The notes: generated by a model from the sequence alone, not told the origin. Positions 28,447 to 37,117 are shown, numbered from the stretch's first letter. The stretch: 64,000 nt of DNA from Actinopolymorpha singaporensis (GCF_900104745.1 NZ_LT629732.1:3335981-3399980); one strand, 5' to 3'. A program made the numbers and translations.

Positions 28447-29493
28447 GTGACGAGCGATTTCCGAAAGCGTGACGCCACCACCGCCGCCCTGATCATCGGG
28501 CTGGCGGCGGTCTACATCGTCGTCGGAAATGTCGGACTGCTGCAGCACATCGGTGCCGGGCCGACCCGGCTCCTGTGGCCGCCGACGGGTGTGTCGTTGG
28601 CAGCGCTGCTCATCTTCGGTGGGCGGGTCCTCCCGGGCATCACCCTCGGTTCGTTCCTGGTCAACCTCGTCGGGTTGGGCCGGCCTCCGCTGGTGGCGCT
28701 GGCGGTGGCGCTGGGGATGACCCTCGGCATGTGGTGTGGCTACCGGCTGCTGCGCCACGCCCGCTTCCGGCTGGAACTGGACCGGATGAAGGACCTCGCC
28801 GCCCTGGTGGTGTACGGCGCGCTGGTCGCCACGCTCATCAGCACGACGATTGCGATCGGCGCACAGGTGCTGGCCGGAATCGAGCAGCCCGGCAACTTCT
28901 GGCTCCGGGTGCTGCTGAGCTGGATCAGCTCCGCGATGGGCGTCCTCGTCGTCACGCCGTTCCTGCTCGTCCTCCGCCGAGTGCACGTGCCGCGGGACCT
29001 GCGTCCCCTCCGCGTACTCGAGGCGACGGCCATGCTGGCCGGAGCTGTTCTCGTCATGCTGGTCGCCACCCGTACGACCACCGAACTTCTCTTCCTGGTC
29101 TTTCCGTTCCTGATCTGGGCGGCGCTGAGGTTCCAGCTCGCCGGTGCCACCACGGCGATCCTGGTGGTGTCGACGATGGCGGTCATCGGCGCCGTCAACG
29201 GGTCCGGACCGTTCGAAGGGCAGGACGTCTACTCCAACCTGATCACCATTCAGGCCTTCGACGGATCGACCGCCCTCACCGCGTTGGTCCTCGCGGTCAC
29301 CACGACCGAGCGAAACCTGGCCCACGACGACGTCGAGCAGGCTGCCACCCAGCTCGCCTCGGTGGTGAGTCAGCTCGACCGAAGTCTGCGGCCCCGGCCG
29401 GTGCCGTTGGCACGCAACCACAGCGAACACGCCGACGGTGAGCACCGCGTTGTACGCGAACGCGTCGAGGGCAGCGGAGCCGGACCGGGCTGA
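28447..29493 (+). CDS. MASE1-domain membrane protein, no output domain
   Basis: 348 residues. The typical MASE1 motif LLWPPTGVSLAALLIFG is followed by GITLGSFLVNLVGLG, then AMGVLVVTPFLLVLRR and FPFLIWAALRFQLAGATTAIL. It ends in a short predicted coiled coil (AATQLASVVSQLDRSL) shared with the preceding gene (AAAVHQLDRRL). MASE1 is a sensory membrane domain normally fused to GGDEF or kinase output domains, so these two would need a partner protein. The start is GTG 28447, or GTG 28442 in another frame. Confidence 0.75.
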   Translation: MTSDFRKRDATTAALIIGLAAVYIVVGNVGLLQHIGAGPTRLLWPPTGVSLAALLIFGGRVLPGITLGSFLVNLVGLGRPPLVALAVALGMTLGMWCGYRLLRHARFRLELDRMKDLAALVVYGALVATLISTTIAIGAQVLAGIEQPGNFWLRVLLSWISSAMGVLVVTPFLLVLRRVHVPRDLRPLRVLEATAMLAGAVLVMLVATRTTTELLFLVFPFLIWAALRFQLAGATTAILVVSTMAVIGAVNGSGPFEGQDVYSNLITIQAFDGSTALTALVLAVTTTERNLAHDDVEQAATQLASVVSQLDRSLRPRPVPLARNHSEHADGEHRVVRERVEGSGAGPG

Positions 29494-29499
29494 CCGCCG

Positions 29500-29742
29500 T
29501 CACTCCCGTCCGAGCGTGCGGGCGGGGCGGAGTTCTTCGACGGCCCTCGCCAACAGCCGTACACCCTCAGCGATCACTCGTTCGTTCAGCGCGGCGCGTT
29601 CCGGTGATCCGTACAGCGACCGGATCAACACGATGCCGAAGTACGTCGTCTCGACGACGCTGAAGGATCCGGACTGGGCGAACACCACGGCGATCCCGGA
29701 CAACGCGGTGGGGAGATCCGGTGGCTGAAATCCCTTCCTGGC
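29500..29742 (-). pseudogene. C-terminal fragment, possibly TetR-type regulator
   Basis: A coding-like stretch ends at 29500 (TALSGIAVVFAQSGSFSVVE, then RAALNERVIAEGVRLLARAV) without an upstream DNA-binding part. It abuts a truncated RibD/DHFR-type gene on the other strand, so both look like remnants. The TetR assignment is weak. Confidence 0.3.
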
Positions 29743-29964
29743 AAGGACATCGTGCAGTACGGCTTCGGTTCGGTGACCTACGCGATGCTCGACGCGGGCC
29801 TGCTGGACGAGGTGCGGCTGTGGGTGCATCCGTTCCTGGTACGCGGCGGAGGGGCGCAGGACCTGTTGTTCCGCGAGGGTGCGGCACCGGCGATGTTCTC
29901 ACTGGTGGATGCGACCCCGCTGGATTCCGGGATCGTCATCCTGACCTACACCTTCCGGGGGTAG
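29725..29964 (+). pseudogene. C-terminal remnant of RibD/dihydrofolate-reductase-family protein
   Basis: About 75 residues remain: LKSLPGKDIVQYGFGSVT, then LLDEVRLWVHPFLVRGGGAQ and a final IVILTYTFRG, the usual end of RibD_C proteins. The N-terminal two thirds and any start are missing. Probably a deletion scar. Confidence 0.6.
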
Positions 29965-30004
29965 CTCCGACGTCCGGACGCCCGGAGGTGCGATCCGCCC
30001 GCGG

Positions 30005-30394
30005 TCACTCCCAGGTGTCGCGGGGGTCGGTGACGCAGAACTCGTTGTCCTCCGGGTCGGCCAGCACCGTGTGTCCGTCGTACTCCTGACGCACCGAGGC
30101 GCCCCGCTCGACCAGCCGGGCGACCTCGGCGCGCCGGTCGGCGGAGACGACGTCGACGTGCAGGCGGTTCTTGCCCGCCTTGGGCTCTGGCACCTCGGTG
30201 AAGAAGAACGTCGGACCCGGGCCGTCCAGCGCGACGGAGGGGTCGGTCTCGGGTGTGAGCCCGAGACCGGCAAGGCGTTCGATCTCCTCCTCGTCGTACG
30301 CCCGGACGGCGTACCCGTCGAGCACCTGTGCCCAGAACCGCGCCTGCGAAGGTGCGTGCCGGCAGTCGACGACGATCTCGCGCAACCATGCCAT
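30005..30394 (-). CDS. VOC-family (glyoxalase-like) protein
   Basis: 129 residues. MAWLREIVVDCRHAPSQARFWAQVLD and NRLHVDVVSADR...DPEDNEFCVTD fit the glyoxalase-like/VOC pattern common in actinobacteria. The metal ligands are likely His and Glu. Substrate unknown. Confidence 0.8.
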   Translation of the reverse strand: MAWLREIVVDCRHAPSQARFWAQVLDGYAVRAYDEEEIERLAGLGLTPETDPSVALDGPGPTFFFTEVPEPKAGKNRLHVDVVSADRRAEVARLVERGASVRQEYDGHTVLADPEDNEFCVTDPRDTWE

Positions 30395-30465
30395 GGACGG
30401 ACAGCATGGCGGCGCGGACCGTCGATGGCCAGTCGTTTCACCGCCCGGCTCCGGAGCGTCGAGAG

Positions 30466-30642
30466 TCAGCGCTGCGTGGAAGTGGAAGTGGAAGTGGAAG
30501 CAGAAGTGGAGGTGTCGACCACCTTTGCGGCGGCGACCCCGTCCCGATAGATCATGACTGCGGCAGTGAGGCTGAGAGCGAGCAGGAAGAGCAGGACCAG
30601 CCCCCAGGGCGTGCCGCCCTGCCGACGACCGTAGATGCTCAT
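30466..30642 (-). CDS. Small single-pass membrane protein with Ser/Thr repeat tail
   Basis: 58 residues from ATG 30642. A short basic start MSIYGRRQGG, one helix (GLVLLFLLALSLTAAVMIY), then a tail of alternating Ser and Thr encoded by a hexanucleotide-like DNA repeat (ggaagt units at 30478-30510). Function unknown. Confidence 0.45.
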   Translation of the reverse strand: MSIYGRRQGGTPWGLVLLFLLALSLTAAVMIYRDGVAAAKVVDTSTSASTSTSTSTQR

Positions 30643-30831
30643 GCGCTGATCATGGCAGCCAAACGCCTGCAGGCGTAGTGGATTCGGGCAATCGCGACTG
30701 TACGACCGGCCCTCCGGCGGTGCCGCCCGGGCTTCGTCCCGTCTCTCGTACCTGGTCGTCACCGGCTGTAGCCTGGCGGCCTCGCGTTCACCCCGCCGAG
30801 TCGTCACCCAGGTCGGGGCGAAAGGGAAATC

Positions 30832-31098
30832 ATGGTTATCAGCGGAATCATCACCGCGATCATCGTGGGCGCCATCATCGGTGCACTGGGCCGGCTGGTA
30901 GTCCCGGGAAAACAGAAGATGGGCTGTCTACTCACGATTGCCATCGGAATTGTCGCGGCGCTGCTCGGCACGTGGGTCGCCGGCCTTTTGGGGGTTCGCT
31001 ACACCTCGGGCATCGACTGGATCCAGCTTGCTTTCCAGGTGGGCTTCGCCGCCGTCGGCGTCGTGATCGTGGCCGGAGTGACCGACCGCCGTAGCTGA
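30832..31098 (+). CDS. GlsB/YeaQ/YmgE-type small membrane protein
   Basis: 88 residues with three hydrophobic segments: IITAIIVGAIIGALGRLVVPG, GCLLTIAIGIVAALLGTWVAG and FAAVGVVIVAGV. This is the transglycosylase-associated (Gly-rich) stress protein family. It starts behind a gaaaggg site. Its 3' half lies antisense to the end of the sigma-factor gene. Confidence 0.85.
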   Translation: MVISGIITAIIVGAIIGALGRLVVPGKQKMGCLLTIAIGIVAALLGTWVAGLLGVRYTSGIDWIQLAFQVGFAAVGVVIVAGVTDRRS

Positions 31099-32340
31099 GC
31101 CCAGGGGCAGATCGGTCGCTCGGGCGTTGAGATAGCGCTGTTCCGGGATGCTCGTGGTCAGCCGGGCCGCGGTCGCGTATGCCGTCCGGGCCTCTTCGTA
31201 CCGGCCCTCCAGCTCGAGCAGGTGGGCATGCACGGCGTGCAGGCGATGGTGGTGACGCAGGCGCCGATCGGCGAGCAACGGCTCGATCATCCGCAGGGCC
31301 GCGGCCGGACCGTCCACCTCCGCGACCGCTACCGCGTGGTTGAGCGTGACCACCGGTCCGGGAGTGAGGGAGTGCAGCATGCCGTACAGCGCCTCGATCT
31401 GCGGCCAGTCGGTCTCCGCGGCGGTACGTGCCTCGGCGTGCACGGCCGCGATCGCCGCCTGCAGCTGGTACGGCCCCACCGGCCCGGTCGGCAGTGTGGA
31501 CTCGACCAGCCGGACCCCCTCGCCGATCAGCTCCTGATCCCACAGTGAGCGGTCCTGCTCGGCCAGCGGCACGAGGGAACCGTCCGGGCGCGTACGGGCG
31601 GTACGCCGGGCCTCGGTGAGCAGCATCAATGCCAGCAGCCCGCTCACCTCGCCGGCTCCGGGCAGATGGCCGTGCAGCCGGCGGGTCAGCCGGATCGCCT
31701 CCTCGGCGAGGGACGTGTCGGTCAGGCTGGGCCCGGTGGTGGCGGTGTGTCCCTCGGTGAAGATCAGGTACAGGACGTGGGCGACTGCGGCCACCCGTTC
31801 GGGTAGCTCCTCGGGTGCGGGGACGGTGAACCGCGCGCCAACCTGCCGGAGGCGGGCCTTCGCCCGGCTGATCCGCTGAGCCATGGTCGTCTCGGGGACC
31901 AGGAACGCACGGGCGATCTGCGCCGTGCCCAGCCCGCCCACGGCCCGTAACGTCAGCGCCACCTGGGAGGGCCGTGGCAGGGCGGGGTGGCAGCACAACA
32001 GCAGGAGTGACAGTGAGTCGTCCCGCTCGCTGACGGCCGGGGTGTCCGCGGCCGGGGCGACGAACGCCCCTGCCGGGGTGTGCCGGGCGACCAGGTCCTC
32101 CCGGTCGGCCCGGGCCTGGTCGGCGCGCCAGTGATCGATCAGCCTCCGGGAGGCCACCCTGATCAGCCAGCTCCGTGGGTTGTCCGGCATCCCGTCGGTC
32201 GGCCACTGCCGGGCAGCGGCGAGCAACGCCTCCTGCACCGCGTCCTCGGCGGTGTCGAAGTCGCCGTAGCGGCGTACGAGCGCGGCAAGGACGTGTGGCG
32301 CGCACTCACGCCACAAGTCCTCGAAACCGGTCGCGGTCAC
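30928..32340 (-). CDS. ECF sigma factor with C-terminal TPR-like extension (ECF42-like)
   Basis: 470 residues. The sigma-2 region is at about 10-75 (GDFDTAEDAVQEALLAA, then PRSWLIRVASRRLID), and sigma-4 at about 120-170 (ALTLRAVGGLGTAQIARAFLVPETTMAQRISRAK). A long helical extension typical of this ECF group follows (AVAHVLYLIFTEGHTA, then DWPQIEALYGMLHSLTPGPVVTLNHAVA). The DGPF gene lies upstream on the same strand, the usual partner. The last about 55 residues run antisense through the YeaQ-like gene and look non-conserved. Confidence 0.9.
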   Translation of the reverse strand: MTATGFEDLWRECAPHVLAALVRRYGDFDTAEDAVQEALLAAARQWPTDGMPDNPRSWLIRVASRRLIDHWRADQARADREDLVARHTPAGAFVAPAADTPAVSERDDSLSLLLLCCHPALPRPSQVALTLRAVGGLGTAQIARAFLVPETTMAQRISRAKARLRQVGARFTVPAPEELPERVAAVAHVLYLIFTEGHTATTGPSLTDTSLAEEAIRLTRRLHGHLPGAGEVSGLLALMLLTEARRTARTRPDGSLVPLAEQDRSLWDQELIGEGVRLVESTLPTGPVGPYQLQAAIAAVHAEARTAAETDWPQIEALYGMLHSLTPGPVVTLNHAVAVAEVDGPAAALRMIEPLLADRRLRHHHRLHAVHAHLLELEGRYEEARTAYATAARLTTSIPEQRYLNARATDLPLGSATAVGHSGHDHDADGGEAHLESKLDPVDARGVANPQKAGDPRAEQRRDNSDGNRE

Positions 32341-32391
32341 CGCTGCCTCGTCACGAAGTGGCGGTCACTCGTCCGGCGGTACGGGCGGAGG

Positions 32392-32784
32392 TCACTGGTC
32401 GTCGCCGCCGGACCACATCGCCGGGCGGAGCTCGACCACGCTGCCGGGCCCGGCGAACTGCGCGGCCAGCTCCTCCGCCCGCTGCCGGGACGCGCAGTCG
32501 ATCAGGAAGAAGCCGGCCAGCTGTTCCTTGGTCTCCGCGTACGGGCCGTCGGTGGCCAGGTGCCCCTCCGGGGTCCACGTGTGCACGGTGGAGGACGCCG
32601 GGTCGGCCAGCGCCTCGCCCGTCACCAGCTCACCGGACGCCGAGATCTCTTCCAGCAGCGCATCGAACGCACGGTCGCCCTGCTCGTGCTGCTCCTCGGA
32701 CAGCGCACGCCCCTCGGCGGTGTAGCGGGAGGTCGGGTGGCCCCACGGGTCGGGGTTGGAGTGGATCAGGATCACGTACTTCAT
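32392..32784 (-). CDS. DGPF/YCII-domain protein, partner of ECF sigma factor
   Basis: 130 residues. It starts MKYVILIHSNPDPWG and contains the family mark ATDGPYAETKEQLAGFFLID. DGPF proteins are encoded with ECF42-type sigma factors, as here (gap of about 50 bp). They are proposed to take part in controlling those sigma factors; the mechanism is unknown. Confidence 0.9.
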   Translation of the reverse strand: MKYVILIHSNPDPWGHPTSRYTAEGRALSEEQHEQGDRAFDALLEEISASGELVTGEALADPASSTVHTWTPEGHLATDGPYAETKEQLAGFFLIDCASRQRAEELAAQFAGPGSVVELRPAMWSGGDDQ

Positions 32785-33026
32785 GGAATTCCTCGTTTCG
32801 GGCTCTGCGCTGTCCTAGGGAGATTCTGCGGTGCGAGCGGGGGCGGTGGTGCCGCGACCCCGCCTGCGTGGGGGACGTCGGAGCCGCCGCCGCGTTCTCG
32901 ACACCGCCGGCCACGTCATTCGCCCAGAAAAAAGGATCCAGCGCGGTGTCGATGCGGTGGCCGCGGCTCCGACGTCTCCGGTGGCACGGACGCAACGTCC
33001 GCCATCCCGTAGACAGGAGAAGACCG

Positions 33027-33542
33027 ATGACCGCTCAACTGTCCGTCATGACCGCCGACACCCTGTTGCTTTCCCTGGCCGCGCAGCAGCGACGGATCGT
33101 GGGCATCCTCGACGGGCTGTCCGACGACGCCCTGCGCAGGCCGGTCCTGCCGTCGGGCTGGTCGTGCGTTGGCATGGTCTCGCACCTGACCGTCGGGACG
33201 CGGTTCTGGTTCGTCGAGGTGATGACCGGCGTACGCACCGGTCCGGCCGTCGAGGACGACTTCCACGTACCCGCGTCGGTTCCCGCGGCGAGCATCCTCG
33301 ACACGTACCGACAGGAGGGCACGGAGGCCATTGCCGCGGTCCGCGAACTGCCGCTTGACTCACCGCCGGCGTGGTGGCCCGAGGGCATGTTCGGCGACTG
33401 GCGCATGGACAACTTCCTCGAGGTGCTGCAGCACGTTCTTGTCGAGACGGCCTGTCACGCCGGGCACCTGGACGCCGCGCGCGAGCTCATCGACGGTCGC
33501 ACGTGGGACTGGGAGCACGGCCGCCTGGCCGATCCCCGCTGA
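33027..33542 (+). CDS. DinB/DUF664-type protein
   Basis: 171 residues. LLLSLAAQQRRIVGILDGLSDDALRRPVLPSGWSCVGMVSHL is the first helix pair with the metal His, and LQHVLVETACHAGHLDAARELIDG supplies the other histidines. The four-helix DinB fold is often a thiol- or metal-dependent enzyme in actinobacteria. It starts at ATG 33027 behind caggagaag. Confidence 0.82.
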   Translation: MTAQLSVMTADTLLLSLAAQQRRIVGILDGLSDDALRRPVLPSGWSCVGMVSHLTVGTRFWFVEVMTGVRTGPAVEDDFHVPASVPAASILDTYRQEGTEAIAAVRELPLDSPPAWWPEGMFGDWRMDNFLEVLQHVLVETACHAGHLDAARELIDGRTWDWEHGRLADPR

Positions 33543-33731
33543 CTGTCAGGCACGTGCTTGCGCTCCACTTCCACGTACGGCTTGCCTGCCGTGCTGACGA
33601 AGGGGAGCGGGGGTGCAAGCCGGCCTTGCCGGTGGTGCATGCCAAGCATCGATTGACAGCTCTTGCCCGTCGTTGAACTGACTGACCGGACGACTGTTGG
33701 CGGAAGGTCGGAATCACGACTCGCGAACGGC

Positions 33732-33851
33732 TCACATACGCACGTTGCCGGCGTAGTACCACGCCGCGTAGAAGAGAAGGCCGACGAGAACGACGAGGAG
33801 GAGAACGCTCGCCCATGCCCGGGCGGTGGAGTGGTGATTCGTCATCCTCAT
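33732..33851 (-). CDS. Small membrane protein, 39 aa
   Basis: MRMTNHHSTARA, then a single helix WASVLLLVVLVGLLFYAAWY and a short polar end. It resembles small actinobacterial membrane peptides, but the start has no strong ribosome binding site. Confidence 0.4.
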   Translation of the reverse strand: MRMTNHHSTARAWASVLLLVVLVGLLFYAAWYYAGNVRM

Positions 33852-33871
33852 GGCCGTGAGTATGACCTGTG

Positions 33872-34487
33872 TCACATGTCCGTGGGACGAAATCGGGGAT
33901 CTCCGCGGCCGCGGTGAAGGCCGGATGCGGACTCGCCACGTCGCTGCAAGGAAGCTGACGAGGCGCACATCGTTCGTCCCTTCTTCGCCGCCTCGTCGTC
34001 GGCTTCGGTCCATTCACCGGCGGGGAGGCCGAGCCACTGGCGGAGGCCCTGGCCGTGGGCGGCGAGCATCCTGGCGTTGCAGCCGTCCGCGAGCCATCGC
34101 GTGGAGCATCAGGTCAACGGTGTCGTCGACACGGTCGGGTGGGACGGGTTCGAGGTAGCCGGCGCCGACGCCGGAGTACAGCCCTTCGGCGATGCGGTGC
34201 CGGGTGAGCATGCGGGCAGATGCGTAGTGGCGGGATCGGTACAGCCGGTCCTGAACGTCCTCCCGGGACTCGGCGGGGTGAGCGGCGAGGATGGCCGCCG
34301 CGCCGTCGACGCGTTCACCGCGGCGTACCCGGCCCGGCCCTTCGAGCATGGGCGCCAGCAGCTTGCCGTCGACGGGTGCGCCCCCTCGACCGCCTCCCTG
34401 CCGTATCTGCGCTGCCGTCCCACCCCACATTGTGGACCGAACACAGGTTCGAGGCGACCCTCCCCGACGACCAGAACACGAGAACAC
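33872..34487 (-). pseudogene. Frameshifted hypothetical gene
   Basis: Good coding bias is seen from about 34,380 to 34,090 in one frame (RYRSRHYASARMLTR-like helical protein ending RVDDTVDLMLHAMAR). It continues in the next frame from about 34,085 (ARMLAAHGQGLRQWLGLPAG, then EWTEADDEAA). A one-base change at about 34,075-34,095 separates them. No family is recognised. Confidence 0.4.
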
Positions 34488-34513
34488 GACGAGAACACCA
34501 AGAGGAGAACGAC

Positions 34514-34906
34514 GTGAGCACAGGCAAGCCGGTAGTGCACTTCGAGATCATCGGCTCCGCTCCCGCGACGCTGCGCAACTACTACGCCGAACTGTTCGAC
34601 TGGGAGTTCAGCACGGGGGACGCGGCGACGGAGAAGGTCTCCCAGCCGGGCAACTACCACTTCGTGGACGGCGGTGGCACCGGCGACGGAAACGGCATCA
34701 ACGGTGGCGTCGGCGGTGGCGAGGGCTTCGCACCCCGCGTGCTGTTCTACGTGGCCGTGCCGGACGTCGAGGAGGCGCTGCACAGGGCCGAGAGCCTGGG
34801 CGGCAAGCGACTGCTGGGTCCGGAGCCGAAGTCCGGAGAGTTCACCGTCGGACGCTTCAGCGACCCAGAAGGCAACGTCGTCGGCGTAGCAGGGCCGGCG
34901 GGCTGA
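34514..34906 (+). CDS. VOC-family protein
   Basis: 130 residues from GTG 34514, behind agaggag. VVHFEIIGSAPATLRNYYAELFDWEF and RVLFYVAVPDVEEALHRAESLGG...FSDPEGNVVGV are the two halves of the VOC fold. A Gly/Asn-rich loop sits in the middle. Substrate unknown. Confidence 0.85.
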   Translation: MSTGKPVVHFEIIGSAPATLRNYYAELFDWEFSTGDAATEKVSQPGNYHFVDGGGTGDGNGINGGVGGGEGFAPRVLFYVAVPDVEEALHRAESLGGKRLLGPEPKSGEFTVGRFSDPEGNVVGVAGPAG

Positions 34907-34910
34907 CGGA

Positions 34911-35900
34911 TCAGGACTCCAGGTCCAGGTCGAGGGGCACCTCGTCGGGAGCGAAGTCCCGCACTCGCAGCATGCGCACGGCGTGGCGCCATCGCCGACC
35001 CCTGTCGGTCGCGGTGTCGGCGCGGATCTCCACCACGACCAGTGGGGCGACCTGCAGGTAGTCCGTCGGTGCGGACCTCCAGTTCACGGTGAGCCGCGCC
35101 GGCCAGGGGTGGCCGTCGGTCGGGGCGACCAGCAGGGGTGCGACCGCGGCGGCCCGTGCATCGGTCAGCCGGGTCGTCCTGCCCGCGTAGTGGAGCCTGC
35201 CCGTGTCGGAGCCGTACCGTCCCAGCAACAACGTCTCCGGGCGTCGCAGGCTGCCGGTCACCCCACCCACGATGGCGTCGGTGGTCTGCCGGGCCTTGTA
35301 CTTGAGCCACTCCCGCGCGCCCGGCAGGTAGGGGCCATCCGCGGGTTTGATCACCAGTCCCTCGATTCCGGCGACGGCCATCGTGTCGTACCACTCCTGC
35401 GCGACCGAGTGGTCGGAGGTGTGCATCGCGAGCGAGAGCGGCGACCTGGCCGGCACCTGCCCGAACAGTCGTTCCAGCACCACCCGGCGTTCTTGTAGTG
35501 GGCGCCGGCGAAGGTCGCCGTCGCGGGCGGTTTCCAGTACGTCGAAAACCACCAGATGGCACGTCTGGACGGTGGCTAGCTCGGCGGCCTTGTGGCGTCC
35601 GGCGTAGCGGTGCTGAAGTGCCGCGAAGTCGAGCCGGCCTCCGCGCCAGCAGACGATCTCGCCGTCCATGACCGTTCCGGCGGGCAGGTGGGCGTACAAC
35701 GCGCCGACGATCTCCGGGAACGCCGGGCCCAGGGGGGTGCCGCGGCGGGAATGGACCGACACGGACGAGTCGGTCCCGATTGTGGCCAGCGCACGGTACC
35801 CGTCGAACTTCGGTTCGTAACGCCATCCGCCTGGCCGTGGTGGAGGCAACCGCTCGATGCTCTTGGCGAGCATGGGCTCGATCGGCCCGGTGATACGCAC
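34911..35900 (-). CDS. ATP-dependent DNA ligase (LigC/LigD-ligase type)
   Basis: 329 residues. The adenylated lysine is in YEPKFDGYRAL (KxDG), followed by SRRG, VMDGEIVC, EGLVIK and WLKYKA, the nucleotidyltransferase motifs I-V. An OB fold ends the protein (VVVEIRAD). It is a repair ligase like actinobacterial LigC. No Ku gene is visible nearby. Confidence 0.92.
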   Translation of the reverse strand: MRITGPIEPMLAKSIERLPPPRPGGWRYEPKFDGYRALATIGTDSSVSVHSRRGTPLGPAFPEIVGALYAHLPAGTVMDGEIVCWRGGRLDFAALQHRYAGRHKAAELATVQTCHLVVFDVLETARDGDLRRRPLQERRVVLERLFGQVPARSPLSLAMHTSDHSVAQEWYDTMAVAGIEGLVIKPADGPYLPGAREWLKYKARQTTDAIVGGVTGSLRRPETLLLGRYGSDTGRLHYAGRTTRLTDARAAAVAPLLVAPTDGHPWPARLTVNWRSAPTDYLQVAPLVVVEIRADTATDRGRRWRHAVRMLRVRDFAPDEVPLDLDLES

Positions 35901-36054
35901 GAAGGGGACCTCGGGTGACGCCTGTTTCCGATCCCACGCTACGAGGACAGTTGTCGATCAACGCTCCGGGTGGCCAGACGCCCGCCAGGGTTCCCGCGTG
36001 CGAATCCCCCACAAACAAGGGCATCGCCCGCACCTGCTCTGCCATGATCACCAT

Positions 36055-36597
36055 GTGGAGAACCAGCCGGCGCACGTCCGGATCCCGCCCCACCTCGCAG
36101 CGGTGGTCGTCATCCTGGCGTACGCGCTGTTCGCCTGGCGCCCAGCGGACAATCCACCGCCACCGGATGCGCGCGAGACCGTGGCATCCACGCTCGCCAA
36201 GGGCTCCGGGATCGCGATGGTCCTGCCGGTGAGGCTGCCCGCTGGATACAACTTCGGCCGCGACTACCAGTACAGCCCGGCCGGACCCGACGACGACAGC
36301 TTCGACGGTGACCACGACTTCGGCAAGACGGTCGAAGTGGTCTCCCGTGACGTCACGTTCGTTCCAGCGAACGGTGTCCAGGAGCATGGCGGCCTTCCTG
36401 CGGTCGAGCTGTGCGTCGAGGACGCACATGCCAAGCAACCACAGTGCCCAGATCCGGGTACGACAGGCAGCATCCGATGTCGCCACGGACAAGCCCTGCT
36501 CACCTTCTACGTCGCGAGCCGTGGTCACCACGACCTCAGTGCGTGGAGGACCCTCGAACTCACCACCGACCTCGACAAGGTGACCTGGCTCCACTAG
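36055..36597 (+). CDS. Hypothetical membrane-anchored protein
   Basis: 180 residues from GTG 36055. One N-terminal helix (LAAVVVILAYALFAW) is followed by an acidic extracytoplasmic part with three cysteines in the second half (VELCVEDAH, QPQCPD and IRCRHG). Not recognised. It is the last chromosomal gene before the integrated element. Confidence 0.5.
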   Translation: MENQPAHVRIPPHLAAVVVILAYALFAWRPADNPPPPDARETVASTLAKGSGIAMVLPVRLPAGYNFGRDYQYSPAGPDDDSFDGDHDFGKTVEVVSRDVTFVPANGVQEHGGLPAVELCVEDAHAKQPQCPDPGTTGSIRCRHGQALLTFYVASRGHHDLSAWRTLELTTDLDKVTWLH

Positions 36598-36641
36598 CCG
36601 CCGACCGAAGATCATCGAGGGGTCCCTCGACACGAGACGAG

Positions 36642-36682
36642 AAAAAGGGCGGTTGACCCGCATCTCTGCTGGTCAACCGCCC
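36642..36682 (-). terminator. Rho-independent terminator, formerly behind tRNA-Lys
   Basis: Stem 36647-36658 pairs perfectly (12 bp) with 36671-36682. On the minus strand it is followed by five T. It sits 4 nt downstream of the tRNA-Lys 3' fragment at attL and reads in the same direction. It may also end the upstream plus-strand gene. Confidence 0.8.
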
Positions 36683-36685
36683 GCT

Positions 36686-36723
36686 GTGCGCCGCCAGGGA
36701 CTCGAACCCCGAACCCGCTGATT
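36686..36723 (-). repeat. attL: 38-bp tRNA-Lys 3' fragment
   Basis: Identical to 52704-52741. It covers the tRNA from the 3' side of the anticodon loop to the acceptor end. Next to it, on the chromosome side, CCA is not encoded, while the element-side copy has CCA. Confidence 0.92.
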
Positions 36724-36841
36724 TGATCAAGACGGCTGTCTCTGGTGTGTGTTATCTCGCGAACATGGCCGTGACCTGGGCCGCCGTCGTCCTGGTCATG
36801 ATCATCTATTGCCGTCACTGGCGGGCTCGTTGCGTCCATAG

Positions 36842-36861
36842 GTGTGGGTTAGGTGTGGTGG
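36842..36861 (+). repeat. Arm-type repeat near attL
   Basis: Matches 52639-52658 in 18 of 20 bases (gtgtgggtta-g/a-gtgtgg-t/c-gg). A possible integrase arm-binding site, 118 bp from the attL core. Confidence 0.4.
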
Positions 36862-36870
36862 CACAAGGGT

Positions 36871-36952
36871 CTCCCCACCCTCTCCTACGTCGAACAAGTG
36901 TGCGAGTCGAGGCGTATGCTGCTGCTCGGGCGGGAGGGCCGGCACCGACACT
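36871..36952 (+). repeat. 80-bp direct repeat, copy 1 (truncated gene start)
   Basis: Nearly identical to 38466-38548, including the reading frame VEQVCE..RMLLLGREGRHRH. Here the frame is not continued, so this is a remnant. Confidence 0.7.
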
Positions 36953-37117
36953 GGGCAGGGGATCGGCCGTTAGGCCCTCCTCGCCAGTCATGGGGTTATG
37001 GAATCGGCGCAGCTGGTCCGGGTTGCCGTTCGCGAGTGCGTGTGAGTGCTTCTACTGTCGATGGACCTGGCTCTCTGGTCGCAGCGCCGCTCTCCTTCGT
37101 GGGGACGGCCGGTGTTG

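Larger units (their letters stand above)
36724..37117. other. Left arm of element, non-coding
   Basis: No gene is supported. It contains an integrase arm-site candidate at 36842-36861 and a truncated 80-bp copy (36871-36952) of the start of the winged-helix gene at 38.5 kb. Confidence 0.55.
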
